NCBI RefSeq assembly: GCF_004341445.1
Contig: NZ_SLXV01000011.1
Coordinates: 1 to 64,000 of the forward strand
DNA length: 64,000 bases
From: Baia soyae
GTDB lineage: Bacteria; Bacillota; Bacilli; Thermoactinomycetales; Thermoactinomycetaceae
Direction of reading: 5' to 3'
The translations under genes and the position numbers were made by a program. Positions 16,136-24,666 of this stretch are shown here, one piece after another; positions within the stretch are counted from its first letter, which is position 1; every line of letters begins with the position of its first letter. The notes beneath the pieces were generated by a model that saw only the letters and a list, made by a program, of their open reading frames with translations, had not been told where the DNA came from and ran no database searches.

Positions 16136-16597
16136 ATGAACGCAAAACGTTTTGTAGTAGGAATGATCGCATGTGGAGCTATGGTAGTAGGCGCAGGGTT
16201 TGCTACTCCAGCTACTACTCAAGCAGCTGAAGTTAGTAAAGTATCTGTAGGTGAATGGGAAAATGCTGCTTACAAAGTAGAGCACCATTCTTCTATTCCT
16301 CAAGTAGTGTCTGCACAAGTAGATACTAAAGTAGAAGGTACAACTATGGTGAAGCATGGTAAAAAAACATATGTATATCTATCACTCGGCACTCAAGGTG
16401 GAGTATATGATTTCAATGTAAAAACTTCTGTCATTAAAGATGGCAATCTTTCTCTATTGGTTCAAGCAGAATTGAATCCCTTAACAAGAAAGCTAATGCC
16501 AAGCCCAGAGTTTGTAGTTCTTTCTTTTGATAACACTAAATATCAAATCAATGAAGTACACGGACATCTTATTGAAGGCGCAATTCCTGTTCGTTAA
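16136..16597 (+). CDS. Small secreted protein, possible PrcB-like fold
   Basis: A 153-residue protein. The ATG at 16136 follows AAGGGG by nine bases and gives a clean signal peptide (MNAKRFVVGMIACGAMVVGAG...TQAAE, cleavage near residue 33). A TTG 21 bases upstream is in frame but lacks a site. The mature part is about 120 residues. Its segment YVYLSLGTQGGVYDFNVK, then VIKDGNLSLLVQAEL and PEFVVLSFDN, resembles the strand order of PrcB C-terminal domains, which stabilise secreted proteases. That resemblance is by eye and weak. It has its own terminator and no obvious partner gene. Confidence 0.7.
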   Translation: MNAKRFVVGMIACGAMVVGAGFATPATTQAAEVSKVSVGEWENAAYKVEHHSSIPQVVSAQVDTKVEGTTMVKHGKKTYVYLSLGTQGGVYDFNVKTSVIKDGNLSLLVQAELNPLTRKLMPSPEFVVLSFDNTKYQINEVHGHLIEGAIPVR

Positions 16598-16616
16598 TAA
16601 GAAGCCCGACAATAGA

Positions 16617-16675
16617 AAAGCTCCCCTCAGTTAGCAGTTTATGGTGACAACTGCCTACTTGAGAGGAGCTTTTTC
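16617..16675. terminator. Long bidirectional terminator hairpin
   Basis: AAAAGCTCC...TAGCAGTT / AACTGCCTA...GGAGCTTTTT, about 59 bp, lies between two convergent genes (16136-16597 plus, 16682-18772 minus) and can serve both. It is closely related in sequence to the hairpin at 18888-18942. Confidence 0.85.
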
Positions 16676-16681
16676 GTTCTT

Positions 16682-18772
16682 TTAATCTTTCATCTGAAAA
16701 ACATTTGAAACTGCTAAGTCAATTCCTTTGGTATCCACATTTTTCACTTGAATCTTTGCTTTTCCGAGTCCTTTTGCTTGCTCTTCTGACACAACTCCCA
16801 CTAAGCTACCGTCTGGTTGGTACGTAGTCTCCAGCTCTTCTCCGTTTAGATAAATCTTACTTGGACCTGAGAAGGTTTTTCCCGTCACCATGATTGACTT
16901 TTCTTTCCCCGATCCCTGCAGAGCGACATGATCAATTGACATTTCACCGTAACCGTAAATATACTTTTTGCTCGCAATTTGATCTTTTAGCTTACCGTAT
17001 CCATAACGTTTACCAAAAAGAATATCATATTGTAACATCCGATAATCCGTTAGATCCTCCGCTTTCACTCCTACCTTCTTATAGGAATCTTCCGGTGGGA
17101 TAACAGGAAAACGCTTCGACAGATTATAGAGGTAATCGGTATAGTAGGTCCCTTCTTTTTGGGCTAAGTTTAGCAAGTAAGGACCGACAAAAGCAGAACT
17201 AATATCTAACTTATCTTGATGCTCGGGTAAATAGTTATTCCATACCATGAGCGGAGTACGATACATCTTGTTAAGAAAATCGGGATCATCTGATCCGCTT
17301 ATATAGTTCATTTCTTTATATGCTTTGTAATTAGCCCCAAGTGCTGGTAAATGATCCCCAAAGAAAACGACAATCGTCGGTTCTTTACTCTTCTCATAAT
17401 ACTCTACCAACATCTTCAGCATCTCATCGGCACCAGCAGTACCTGTAGCGTAATTTTCTAGCAAATCCTTTGTTTCTGCTGACATCTGACCTTCTACTGT
17501 AACCGTCTTTTCGTTCTCTTTAAATTTATTTTGATAAGCTCCATGATTCTCCATCGTATTAGCGAAGATAAAGTCAGACCCAGAGCTTTTCTCCGTTGTC
17601 TCAATAATTTTCTTCGCCACTTCACTATCAGCGATTTGAGGACCCTTCTTCTTCTGTTCGAAAAATTCCCCGCTAATATAACGAGTAAAACCAAAGTTGC
17701 GATATACTTTATTCGCCTGATAATACCAGTTATGAGTTGGAGAAATCGCAGTAGAGTTATATCCTTGTCGTCCTAAAATACTTGCGAGAGAATCAACACC
17801 ACTATTTACATATTGGTTATACGCGACTGATCCAGATGGAAGGAAACGAACTGTATTCCCTGTCAACACCTCAAACTCCACATTCGCTGTCCATCCACCA
17901 AATTGAGGGGATAGCATCTCTCCATTCGAGTATTTCTTTTGTAACGAATGATAAAATGCCATTGGATCCTTACTAAACTTTACATTTTTCATCTTAGTCG
18001 GATCCCACAAAGACTCGCTTAAAACCACTATAATATTCGGATTTACCTTCGAAATACCTTTCTCGTTTTTCGGGGTACGATCCATCAAAGTCTTAATTTT
18101 TCCCTCGCTATATCCTTTTGGCGCTTCAATAAACACCTGATCAATATTTAACATGGTCGAAACCAAAAAGCCATTTCGAATGTAGTTATTGGCTGGATAA
18201 ACGGAGGAATGAGAGATTCCTAGCATCTTTTTAATCGGAATAGGCTTATCTGTATAAGCCACATTTAGCAATAGGATCGATAAAACCAGAAAATAGCCCC
18301 TCTCAAACCAAGAAAACTTCTTTTGGAAATGAGGTAGTTTCTTGATTAACACGATGCTTACGATCACAAAGCCGAGTATTACCAGAATCATATAAAGCGA
18401 AACCTCTTGTATATATCCTTTAAGATCAAACGCTTCGCTTGCAAGTAACACATCCCACGGCATCAAAGGAGTATCAATCGTCCTCCATTTAATACCACTA
18501 ATAAACGCAACGACCACCAAAGCCGCACCCATAATCCAATACGCGATCTGTGCCCGTCCGATCAGAGCAATCAAAAAAGACAACAAGCTATACACAATCA
18601 AAAAAGTGAGTAACACAGAAGGAAAGTCCTGAATATCAAATAGCCATCCTGCTAACGATCGAAAGCTTCCCCGGTTGAGTAGCTCTACCACCACAACGAG
18701 AAGCAACGTTAAAATCCATAAAGAATATCGAGATTTCATATAGTTTAATAAGTAATTTAACTTTTGTTTCAT
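16682..18772 (-). CDS. Lipoteichoic acid synthase-family protein with extra C-terminal domain
   Basis: A 696-residue polyglycerol-phosphate transferase-type enzyme of the LtaS/sulfatase superfamily. Five membrane helices (about 18-36, 50-70, 75-95, 122-142, 158-175) precede an extracellular alkaline-phosphatase-fold domain. The metal ligand Glu253 is in VVLSESLWD, the nucleophile Thr295 in FGGWTANVEFEVLTG and the second metal pair in VVFFGDHLPALG. It transfers glycerol phosphate from phosphatidylglycerol and releases diacylglycerol. Unlike classical LtaS it carries about 80 further residues (from about 610) that look like a small IPT/TIG-like beta domain (VTGKTFSGPSKIYLNGEE). Its near twin lies two genes upstream, with a lipid kinase between them. 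Confidence 0.9.
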   Translation of the reverse strand: MKQKLNYLLNYMKSRYSLWILTLLLVVVVELLNRGSFRSLAGWLFDIQDFPSVLLTFLIVYSLLSFLIALIGRAQIAYWIMGAALVVVAFISGIKWRTIDTPLMPWDVLLASEAFDLKGYIQEVSLYMILVILGFVIVSIVLIKKLPHFQKKFSWFERGYFLVLSILLLNVAYTDKPIPIKKMLGISHSSVYPANNYIRNGFLVSTMLNIDQVFIEAPKGYSEGKIKTLMDRTPKNEKGISKVNPNIIVVLSESLWDPTKMKNVKFSKDPMAFYHSLQKKYSNGEMLSPQFGGWTANVEFEVLTGNTVRFLPSGSVAYNQYVNSGVDSLASILGRQGYNSTAISPTHNWYYQANKVYRNFGFTRYISGEFFEQKKKGPQIADSEVAKKIIETTEKSSGSDFIFANTMENHGAYQNKFKENEKTVTVEGQMSAETKDLLENYATGTAGADEMLKMLVEYYEKSKEPTIVVFFGDHLPALGANYKAYKEMNYISGSDDPDFLNKMYRTPLMVWNNYLPEHQDKLDISSAFVGPYLLNLAQKEGTYYTDYLYNLSKRFPVIPPEDSYKKVGVKAEDLTDYRMLQYDILFGKRYGYGKLKDQIASKKYIYGYGEMSIDHVALQGSGKEKSIMVTGKTFSGPSKIYLNGEELETTYQPDGSLVGVVSEEQAKGLGKAKIQVKNVDTKGIDLAVSNVFQMKD

Positions 18773-18887
18773 TCAATTATATCTCCCATATATATAATGT
18801 AGTATAGACATTTAATATAGACCAAATGATTATACCATGGAAATGAAATGATTTATGAACTCCAATTTCATCCAACAAAGACGCAAA

Positions 18888-18942
18888 AAGCTCCTTTCTA
18901 ATAGCAGTTGATACCTTCAACTGACAATCAGAGAGGAGCTTT
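18888..18942 (-). terminator. Long terminator of the lipid kinase gene
   Basis: AAAAAGCTCC...AGCAGTTGA TACC TTCAACTG...GGAGCTTTTT, about 55 bp, ends 5 bp before the kinase stop (minus strand). It shares outer and inner stem words with the hairpin at 16617-16675. Confidence 0.85.
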
Positions 18943-18946
18943 TTAT

Positions 18947-19834
18947 TTACGGAACAAATACTTCTAAGTGTCCTGGTAGGATCTCAAATCGACCTGCCAA
19001 CTCACCAGTAGCCCACTCTCCATCTAAATTTAAGTTGAGCGGTTCTGGTGTTTTGATATTAAGACTCTGTGTTTGAAAATAGATGACCCGTGAGTCATGT
19101 ACATGCTGTCCACGATACGCTAGGGCAGCTAAATGTAAGAGATCTGGAATTTTCGTCTTTGGCACAATAATCACATCAAGTAATCCATCATGCAAAGTTG
19201 CAGAAGGTGCGATTTTTTGAAACCCACCTACTGAAACACTATTCGCGATTAGGAAGAGTAGGACTTCAATCTCCCACTCTCCCTCTGGTGTCTCGATATG
19301 GATCGGGAAAGGCTCGCTTAGAGTACCTAATTTCTCAATTGCCTTCGCATAGTAAGCAAGCGGTCCCAATACCGTTTTCAGCTTACTTGGCGCCTCATAG
19401 GTAACTTCTGCAATCCTTCCCGCAGCTGCAACGTTAATAAAATAACGTTCTCCATACTTTCCTACATCAATTCGCTTGGTCTTACCTATCTTTACTACTT
19501 CGCTTGCCGCCAAGATATCTCGTGGTAATTCAAGGGCTCTAGCAAGATCGTTCACAGTTCCCGCAGGTAGTATCGCGAGTTTAGGCGGATTCGGATGACT
19601 GGCTAATCCGTTTACTACTTCATGAAGGGTTCCATCTCCACCCGCAGAGACTACTAGATCAAAGCCGCTTTCCGCAACAAGTTTTGCCTCTTCCGCTGCA
19701 CTCCATCGACACTTGGTTGCAAAGCAAGATGTCTCATAACCTGCGTCTTCCAACCGATTGAGAATCTTGGCAAGGTTTCTCTCCACCAATTCTCGTCCTG
19801 CTGTTGGATTATAGATAAGGCGAGCACGTGGCAT
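18947..19834 (-). CDS. Diacylglycerol/lipid kinase (DagK/YegS family)
   Basis: A 295-residue lipid kinase. The N-terminal motif ARLIYNPTAGR and the glycine-rich ATP/catalytic loop VVSAGGDGTLHEVVNGLA (about 60-77) are diagnostic. PAGTVNDLARAL follows, and the C-terminal half is the beta-sandwich domain ending in LNLDGEWATGELAGRFEILPG. It probably phosphorylates the diacylglycerol produced by LTA synthesis so that it re-enters phospholipid synthesis. In Bacillus the DgkB enzyme has this function and is needed for LTA-producing cells. Its position between the two LTA synthases strongly supports this role. It is separated from the upstream synthase by 36 bp, so the genes may share a transcript. 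Confidence 0.9.
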   Translation of the reverse strand: MPRARLIYNPTAGRELVERNLAKILNRLEDAGYETSCFATKCRWSAAEEAKLVAESGFDLVVSAGGDGTLHEVVNGLASHPNPPKLAILPAGTVNDLARALELPRDILAASEVVKIGKTKRIDVGKYGERYFINVAAAGRIAEVTYEAPSKLKTVLGPLAYYAKAIEKLGTLSEPFPIHIETPEGEWEIEVLLFLIANSVSVGGFQKIAPSATLHDGLLDVIIVPKTKIPDLLHLAALAYRGQHVHDSRVIYFQTQSLNIKTPEPLNLNLDGEWATGELAGRFEILPGHLEVFVP

Positions 19835-19870
19835 AAAAAGCCCACCCTTCCCTCGATAAACTATCTATCT

Positions 19871-22015
19871 CTATTTTTTCATCTGGTACACATTGGAAAC
19901 CGCAAGATCAATTCCCTTTGGTCCGTTTTTCACTTGAATTTTAGCTGTTGCTACTTTTCCTTCATCCTTCACGACACCGATTAAGCTACCATCTGATTGG
20001 TATTTGGTTTCGATCGCTTTTCCATCTAGATAAATCTCACTACCACCGGAAAAGTTTTTCCCAGTAACGTGGATCGTTTTCTCCGAACCAGATAGTTGCA
20101 ACTCAACATTTTCAATTGTCATATCTCCGTAACCGAAGATCATTTTCTTAGTCGCAATCTGATCTTTTAGTTTACCATAGCCATACTGCTCACCGAACAT
20201 CACATCGTACTGCATCATCTGATAATCTGCCAAATCCTCCGGCTTGATTTTCATCTGCGAATAGTATTCTTGCGGCGGGATCATCGGATATTTCTTCGAC
20301 AGATTATAGAGATAGTTGGTGTAGTACGTTCCTTCTTTCTGCGCTAAATTTAGCACATAAGGACCAATAAAATTAGGGCTGATATCTAATTTGTCTTGAT
20401 GCTCTGGCAGATAGTTATTCCATACCATCAAAGGAGTACGGTACATCTTGTTAAGGAAGTCTAACTCCTTCACACTTCCCTTTGTCTGATCTCCATAGTC
20501 AGTACTTGCAGACGGAAGGAAGTCTGGACCACTATCTTTGTCAATATACTTAGCATCTTTGTATGCAGAATAGTTTCTTCCTAGAGGCGGTAGATGGTCA
20601 CCAAAGAACACAACAATCGTTGGCTCCTTGCTCTTCTGATAATGCTCCACCAACTGCTTCAGCATCTCGTCCGCATCTGCAGCACCCGTAGCGTAATTTT
20701 CTAGCATATCTTTTGTTTCTGCTGACATCTGACCTTCTACTTTGACTGTCTTCTTATCTTTATACTTGTCGATATACGATCCATGGTTTTCCATCGTATT
20801 AGCGAAGATAAAGTCGGAACCGGAGCTCTTATCAGTTGTCTCGATAATCTTTTTCGCTACTTCCTCATCCGCGATATAGGGCCCTTTTTTCTTATCTTCG
20901 AAGAACTCCCCACTGATAAAGCGAGAGAAACCAAAGTTTTGATATACTTTGTTAGCCTGATAAAAACGACTGTGGGTTGGAGAAATAGCCGTCGTGTTAT
21001 ACCCTTGTCTTCCTAAGATACTCGCTAAGGAATCAACTCCATGGTTAATATACTGATTATAAGGAATCGCACCTTGTGGAAGGAAGCGTACTGTATTCCC
21101 AGTTAACACCTCAAACTCCACATTCGCTGTCCACCCACCATAAGCTGGACTTAACATCTCACCACTCGAATACTTCTTCTGTAGGGAGTGATAGAAACTA
21201 AGTGGATCTTTACTAAGCTTTACATCTTTCATCTTAGTCATGTCCCATAAGGATTCACTCAAGATTACGATCACATTGGGATTTACTTTCGGATCTACTT
21301 TTCCACTTTTCGAGTTACTACCAACCAATGATTTAATTTTTTCTTCACTATATCCCTTTGGCTTTTCCACAATTGCCTGATCGACATTTAAAATAGTAGA
21401 AATCAAAAATCCATTTTTCTTATAATTTAGATCTTGTATCGTTCTCGAATACTCAATTCCAAAGTGCTTCTTAATCGCGATCGGTTTATCTGTAGTGATC
21501 ACTCCTAACAAAACAATCGACAGTGCGAGAAAGAGACCTCTCTCTTTCCAGCTAAACTTCCTTTGAACATGTGGTAACTTCTTGAAAAGTAAAATGCCCA
21601 CTGCCACAAAAGCAAGGATAGCAATCACCATTTTAATTGGGACCTCATGTAGATACCCTGAAAGATCCATTGCCTCATCTGTCATGGTAACGTCCCAAGG
21701 CATCAACGGTACTTCAATCAGTTTCCATTTGATCCCACTAATGAACGCGATAAGAACTAAAACCGTACTTATCGTCCAATAAGCAATCTGTGCCCGTCCG
21801 ATTAGGGCAATAAACAAAGAAAGGATCCCATAAACAATCCCATACGTAAGTACAAAAGCAGGGAAGAATGATTCTTCTTTGAAAACCCATTTCGTTAAGT
21901 CTTGGACTTTTCCTCGGTTTAATAACTCTATCATGAATACAAGGATTAGAGTTAAAATCCACAGAGCATATCGAGACTTAATATAATTTAAAAAACGCTC
22001 TTTTTTCTGTTCCAT
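19871..22015 (-). CDS. Lipoteichoic acid synthase-family protein, second copy
   Basis: A 714-residue paralogue of the other synthase. It has the same five-helix N-terminus, VNPNVIVILSESLWD (metal Glu), GGWTANVEFEVLTG (Thr nucleophile), VVFFGDHLPPLG and the extra C-terminal beta domain. By eye about 70 percent of positions match its twin. It differs by an insertion of about 18 residues before the LDFLNKMYR segment (a Ser/Thr/Gly/Lys-rich stretch with STDYGDQTKGSVK), which could change the substrate groove. The pair may have split primer and polymer synthesis or work under different conditions, as Bacillus LtaS paralogues do; this is inference. Confidence 0.9.
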   Translation of the reverse strand: MEQKKERFLNYIKSRYALWILTLILVFMIELLNRGKVQDLTKWVFKEESFFPAFVLTYGIVYGILSLFIALIGRAQIAYWTISTVLVLIAFISGIKWKLIEVPLMPWDVTMTDEAMDLSGYLHEVPIKMVIAILAFVAVGILLFKKLPHVQRKFSWKERGLFLALSIVLLGVITTDKPIAIKKHFGIEYSRTIQDLNYKKNGFLISTILNVDQAIVEKPKGYSEEKIKSLVGSNSKSGKVDPKVNPNVIVILSESLWDMTKMKDVKLSKDPLSFYHSLQKKYSSGEMLSPAYGGWTANVEFEVLTGNTVRFLPQGAIPYNQYINHGVDSLASILGRQGYNTTAISPTHSRFYQANKVYQNFGFSRFISGEFFEDKKKGPYIADEEVAKKIIETTDKSSGSDFIFANTMENHGSYIDKYKDKKTVKVEGQMSAETKDMLENYATGAADADEMLKQLVEHYQKSKEPTIVVFFGDHLPPLGRNYSAYKDAKYIDKDSGPDFLPSASTDYGDQTKGSVKELDFLNKMYRTPLMVWNNYLPEHQDKLDISPNFIGPYVLNLAQKEGTYYTNYLYNLSKKYPMIPPQEYYSQMKIKPEDLADYQMMQYDVMFGEQYGYGKLKDQIATKKMIFGYGDMTIENVELQLSGSEKTIHVTGKNFSGGSEIYLDGKAIETKYQSDGSLIGVVKDEGKVATAKIQVKNGPKGIDLAVSNVYQMKK

Positions 22016-22259
22016 ATATCATATTATCTCCTACGTCTACAAAATTATTTTCTATTATAACCTAAAATATTGTATCACGAATGCAATTCTGGATACGTTC
22101 CAACTTTATCCACATTTAGTCTTTCTCTACAACAAATATTGTAGGATTCAACATATTCCACAACACTTTGGATATGTTAATGATGTAGCAATTCACGAGT
22201 TATACTCTAGCCTATTTCCCTATATTTATCCAGTATTGAAAAAACGAATCTTGCATTCC

Positions 22260-23099
22260 TTACAAATAAATCGCCGGATTGACGGGAGTTCCATTTATAT
22301 GTACCTCAAAGTGTAAATGGGGCCCTGTAGAACCACCTGCACTCCCAACACCTGCTATGTTTTGTCCCTTCGTTACAGTTTGACCTTCACGAACATAGAT
22401 CATATTCGAATACATATGCCCGTACCACGTTTCTACGCCTCCGCCATGGTCGATTACGATCAGGTTCCCAAAGCCTTTAGAAGGACCCGCTTTTTTGACA
22501 ATCCCACTCTCTGCTGCATAAATCGGGGTTCCAACAGGCTTAGGAAAGTCGATTCCGTTATGATGCTTAGCCTTACCCGAAATAGGATGAATCCTAGTCC
22601 CAAATCCCGAACTAATCGTTGGGCTTTTAATAGGGAGGTTAAAATCTCCACTTCCCGAGAGAAAGGGAAGCCCTGCGATTCCTCCTGGCCCCATCCCTCC
22701 TACTATTAATTCTCGGTCTAAAGGAGAAGTAGATTCAAACTCATACGTAATCGGACTTGTATCATCCATAAAGATAATTGGGATTTTGATTTCCGCTTTT
22801 GCGGTCGCCTCTTCCCCTTTTATATCCACGCTTAATTTCGTTAGCTGATATTGCTTTCCTTCCCCAAATGCAGCCTTTCCATCTTTCTCCGCCTGTTCTT
22901 CATCTCTTGTCTGAGCTGCCACATGAAGAGCATCCCGCATGGCTGATTGTGCATCCACAACAGCTAATCCTGCAATTGCTAGTTGCCAGATTAGTAGAGC
23001 GAGAAGAATGTATAAGGGTAACATACTTACCATCTCAAGGGTTGCAGAACCCTTTCGTTTGGATTGACTCCAGCAAACGATTTTATGAAACCACCTCAT
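22260..23099 (-). CDS. TadE-like pseudopilin fused to an M23 (LytM-type) metallopeptidase
   Basis: A 279-residue chimera. Residues 1-60 form a TadE-like pilin head with a prepilin-type motif (RKGSATLEM, Gly17 with Glu at +5) and one membrane helix (about 26-48). A beta-rich linker follows (about 80-130). A full M23 domain then spans 160-279: His180 and Asp184 in HHNGIDFP, His228 in YGHMY and His261/His263 in GPHLHFEVH, so all zinc and catalytic residues are present. M23 enzymes cut peptidoglycan cross-bridges. Here the enzyme would be held in the envelope by the pilin-like head, probably to open the wall for the Tad pilus. Last gene of the Tad locus. Confidence 0.88.
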   Translation of the reverse strand: MRWFHKIVCWSQSKRKGSATLEMVSMLPLYILLALLIWQLAIAGLAVVDAQSAMRDALHVAAQTRDEEQAEKDGKAAFGEGKQYQLTKLSVDIKGEEATAKAEIKIPIIFMDDTSPITYEFESTSPLDRELIVGGMGPGGIAGLPFLSGSGDFNLPIKSPTISSGFGTRIHPISGKAKHHNGIDFPKPVGTPIYAAESGIVKKAGPSKGFGNLIVIDHGGGVETWYGHMYSNMIYVREGQTVTKGQNIAGVGSAGGSTGPHLHFEVHINGTPVNPAIYL

Positions 23100-23139
23100 G
23101 ATGACTGACTCCCATCTGCGAATCGTGTTGACTAATTGG

Positions 23140-24644
23140 TCACTTTTGTTCCTCTTTCTTTCCTTTTAACTCTTCTAATGTTTCAGGAGGGGATTGCCTA
23201 AAGCGCTGTTTCAGATTTAACCAATGTGGTTGCATCGAGATAATCGTTCTTCCAATATTGTTCTTGGGTATACGAGTTAATGAATAACTTACATAAAATG
23301 GACTGTCTTTACTGAGATTCTTTCGGTTCTTGTCAAATTGTTGATCCAATCTATCAACCAAATGATTCCATTGGTCTACTATGTTATCACCACTTCTACT
23401 CCACTGCTTGTCCATATGTTCTACGGCTATCCGCCTTTGTGGCTAAATCCACCCACTTAGACTTATCAATTTTTTTCGTTACAGCTAGGTAGCCGATGGC
23501 ATTCAACACACGAGTGTACTCCCTCTCCACCTTCCCAACAACCTGATCGCGCAGATTATCAATTAGTAAAGAATCGCTATCGTAACTCTTTTTTAACTTA
23601 TCTATCTCTCTATCAAACCACTGACTATTTTCTGCTTTCAAAGAATCTATATAGGATTCAAATACCTTGTCAAAATTATGATTGTTATCTACTGATTGAA
23701 AATTACCCCCACCTGCTTTGGATACCTTCTCTAACTCTTTTTTACTCTCTGCATCCAGATCAAATCCGATAATATTAACAATCGTTTTCATATTAGACTG
23801 ATATAATTTATAAGCTTCCGATACGGGATTTCCCCCACACGTTTCTAATCCATCACTGACAATATAGACAACGTTCTTCACCCCTGCTTCTTGAGCAGAT
23901 CCTAAGTCCTTTGTCGATTCCTCTATTGCCCGTGCGAGGGGTGTCCAGCCAGATGGCTTCACTTTATCTAGTGAAAGATTGAAAGGAAGATTCATAGGGT
24001 TTCGGACCGTAAATAGCCTCTGTACTCTGGCAAGATACGTCCTTTCCATTCTTATCATTTGAACCCTTATGACCATAAACTCGTAAAGTTAGATTCGTAT
24101 TCGGAGAGAGCTTGGCCACAAAACGATTCACTGCCGACTTTGCCAACTCCATTTTCTTCTGGCCTTCAACAGTACCGTTCATACTTCCACTTGCATCGAG
24201 TAGGATTACTACATTTTGTTTCGGTTCCTGACTCAACTCTTGTACTTTCTTTTGCGCATCAGGAGATTGAGGATCTAACGTAAGTAACTCCGGCTCTTGA
24301 TACTTCCGAGCCTTAATCTCTTCAAACTGCTTTTCCTCTTGATTGTACGAATCCCCTACTAGTCTTAAAACCTCCGCATAGTACTCCTCTACAGTTAAGC
24401 CTTCTTTCACTTTGTCTAACTCTTTCCATACAGCATCCATATCATATCGATCAGCTGCATAGATACCTTTTCCATCATCTTTCACAATCTCTTCCCACTT
24501 GGTCAATGGCTTAGGTGGTTTGTATGTAATTTCCTGTTTTTTCTCTGGTTTCTGCTTATCCGACTGTTGACCTAAAAGCGAACAGCCCGGTAGGACTAGC
24601 ATTGTGCAGAGTAAGGTAAGAAATAGCTTATATGTATGTTTCAT
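23140..24644 (-). pseudogene. VWA-domain lipoprotein, copy 1 (two frameshifts)
   Basis: The frame opens at 24644 with a lipoprotein signal (MLVLPGCSLLGQQ) and a VWA domain containing the MIDAS motif VVILLDASGSMNGT. It shifts near 23970, where an extra T relative to the copy at 24667 breaks YESSFQS|LDKVKP. It shifts again near 23415, where a small deletion removes the WSDLG equivalent. Joined, the product would be about 490 residues: lipoprotein signal, helical N-region, VWA (with SDGLETCGGNP), then a charged helical C-region. Related to the intact gene at 30214-31554 and the broken one at 24667-26206. Probably non-functional unless the shifts are sequence errors. Confidence 0.8.
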
Positions 24645-24666
24645 GGTAGCTCCTGTCCTACTTTTT

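Noticed and set aside
22122..22170. Imperfect repeats AACATATTCC / GGATATGTT and CTACAA / TTGTAG upstream of the second LTA synthase
   Set aside because: They are short with a bulge and could arise by chance in AT-rich DNA; no conserved operator was recognised.
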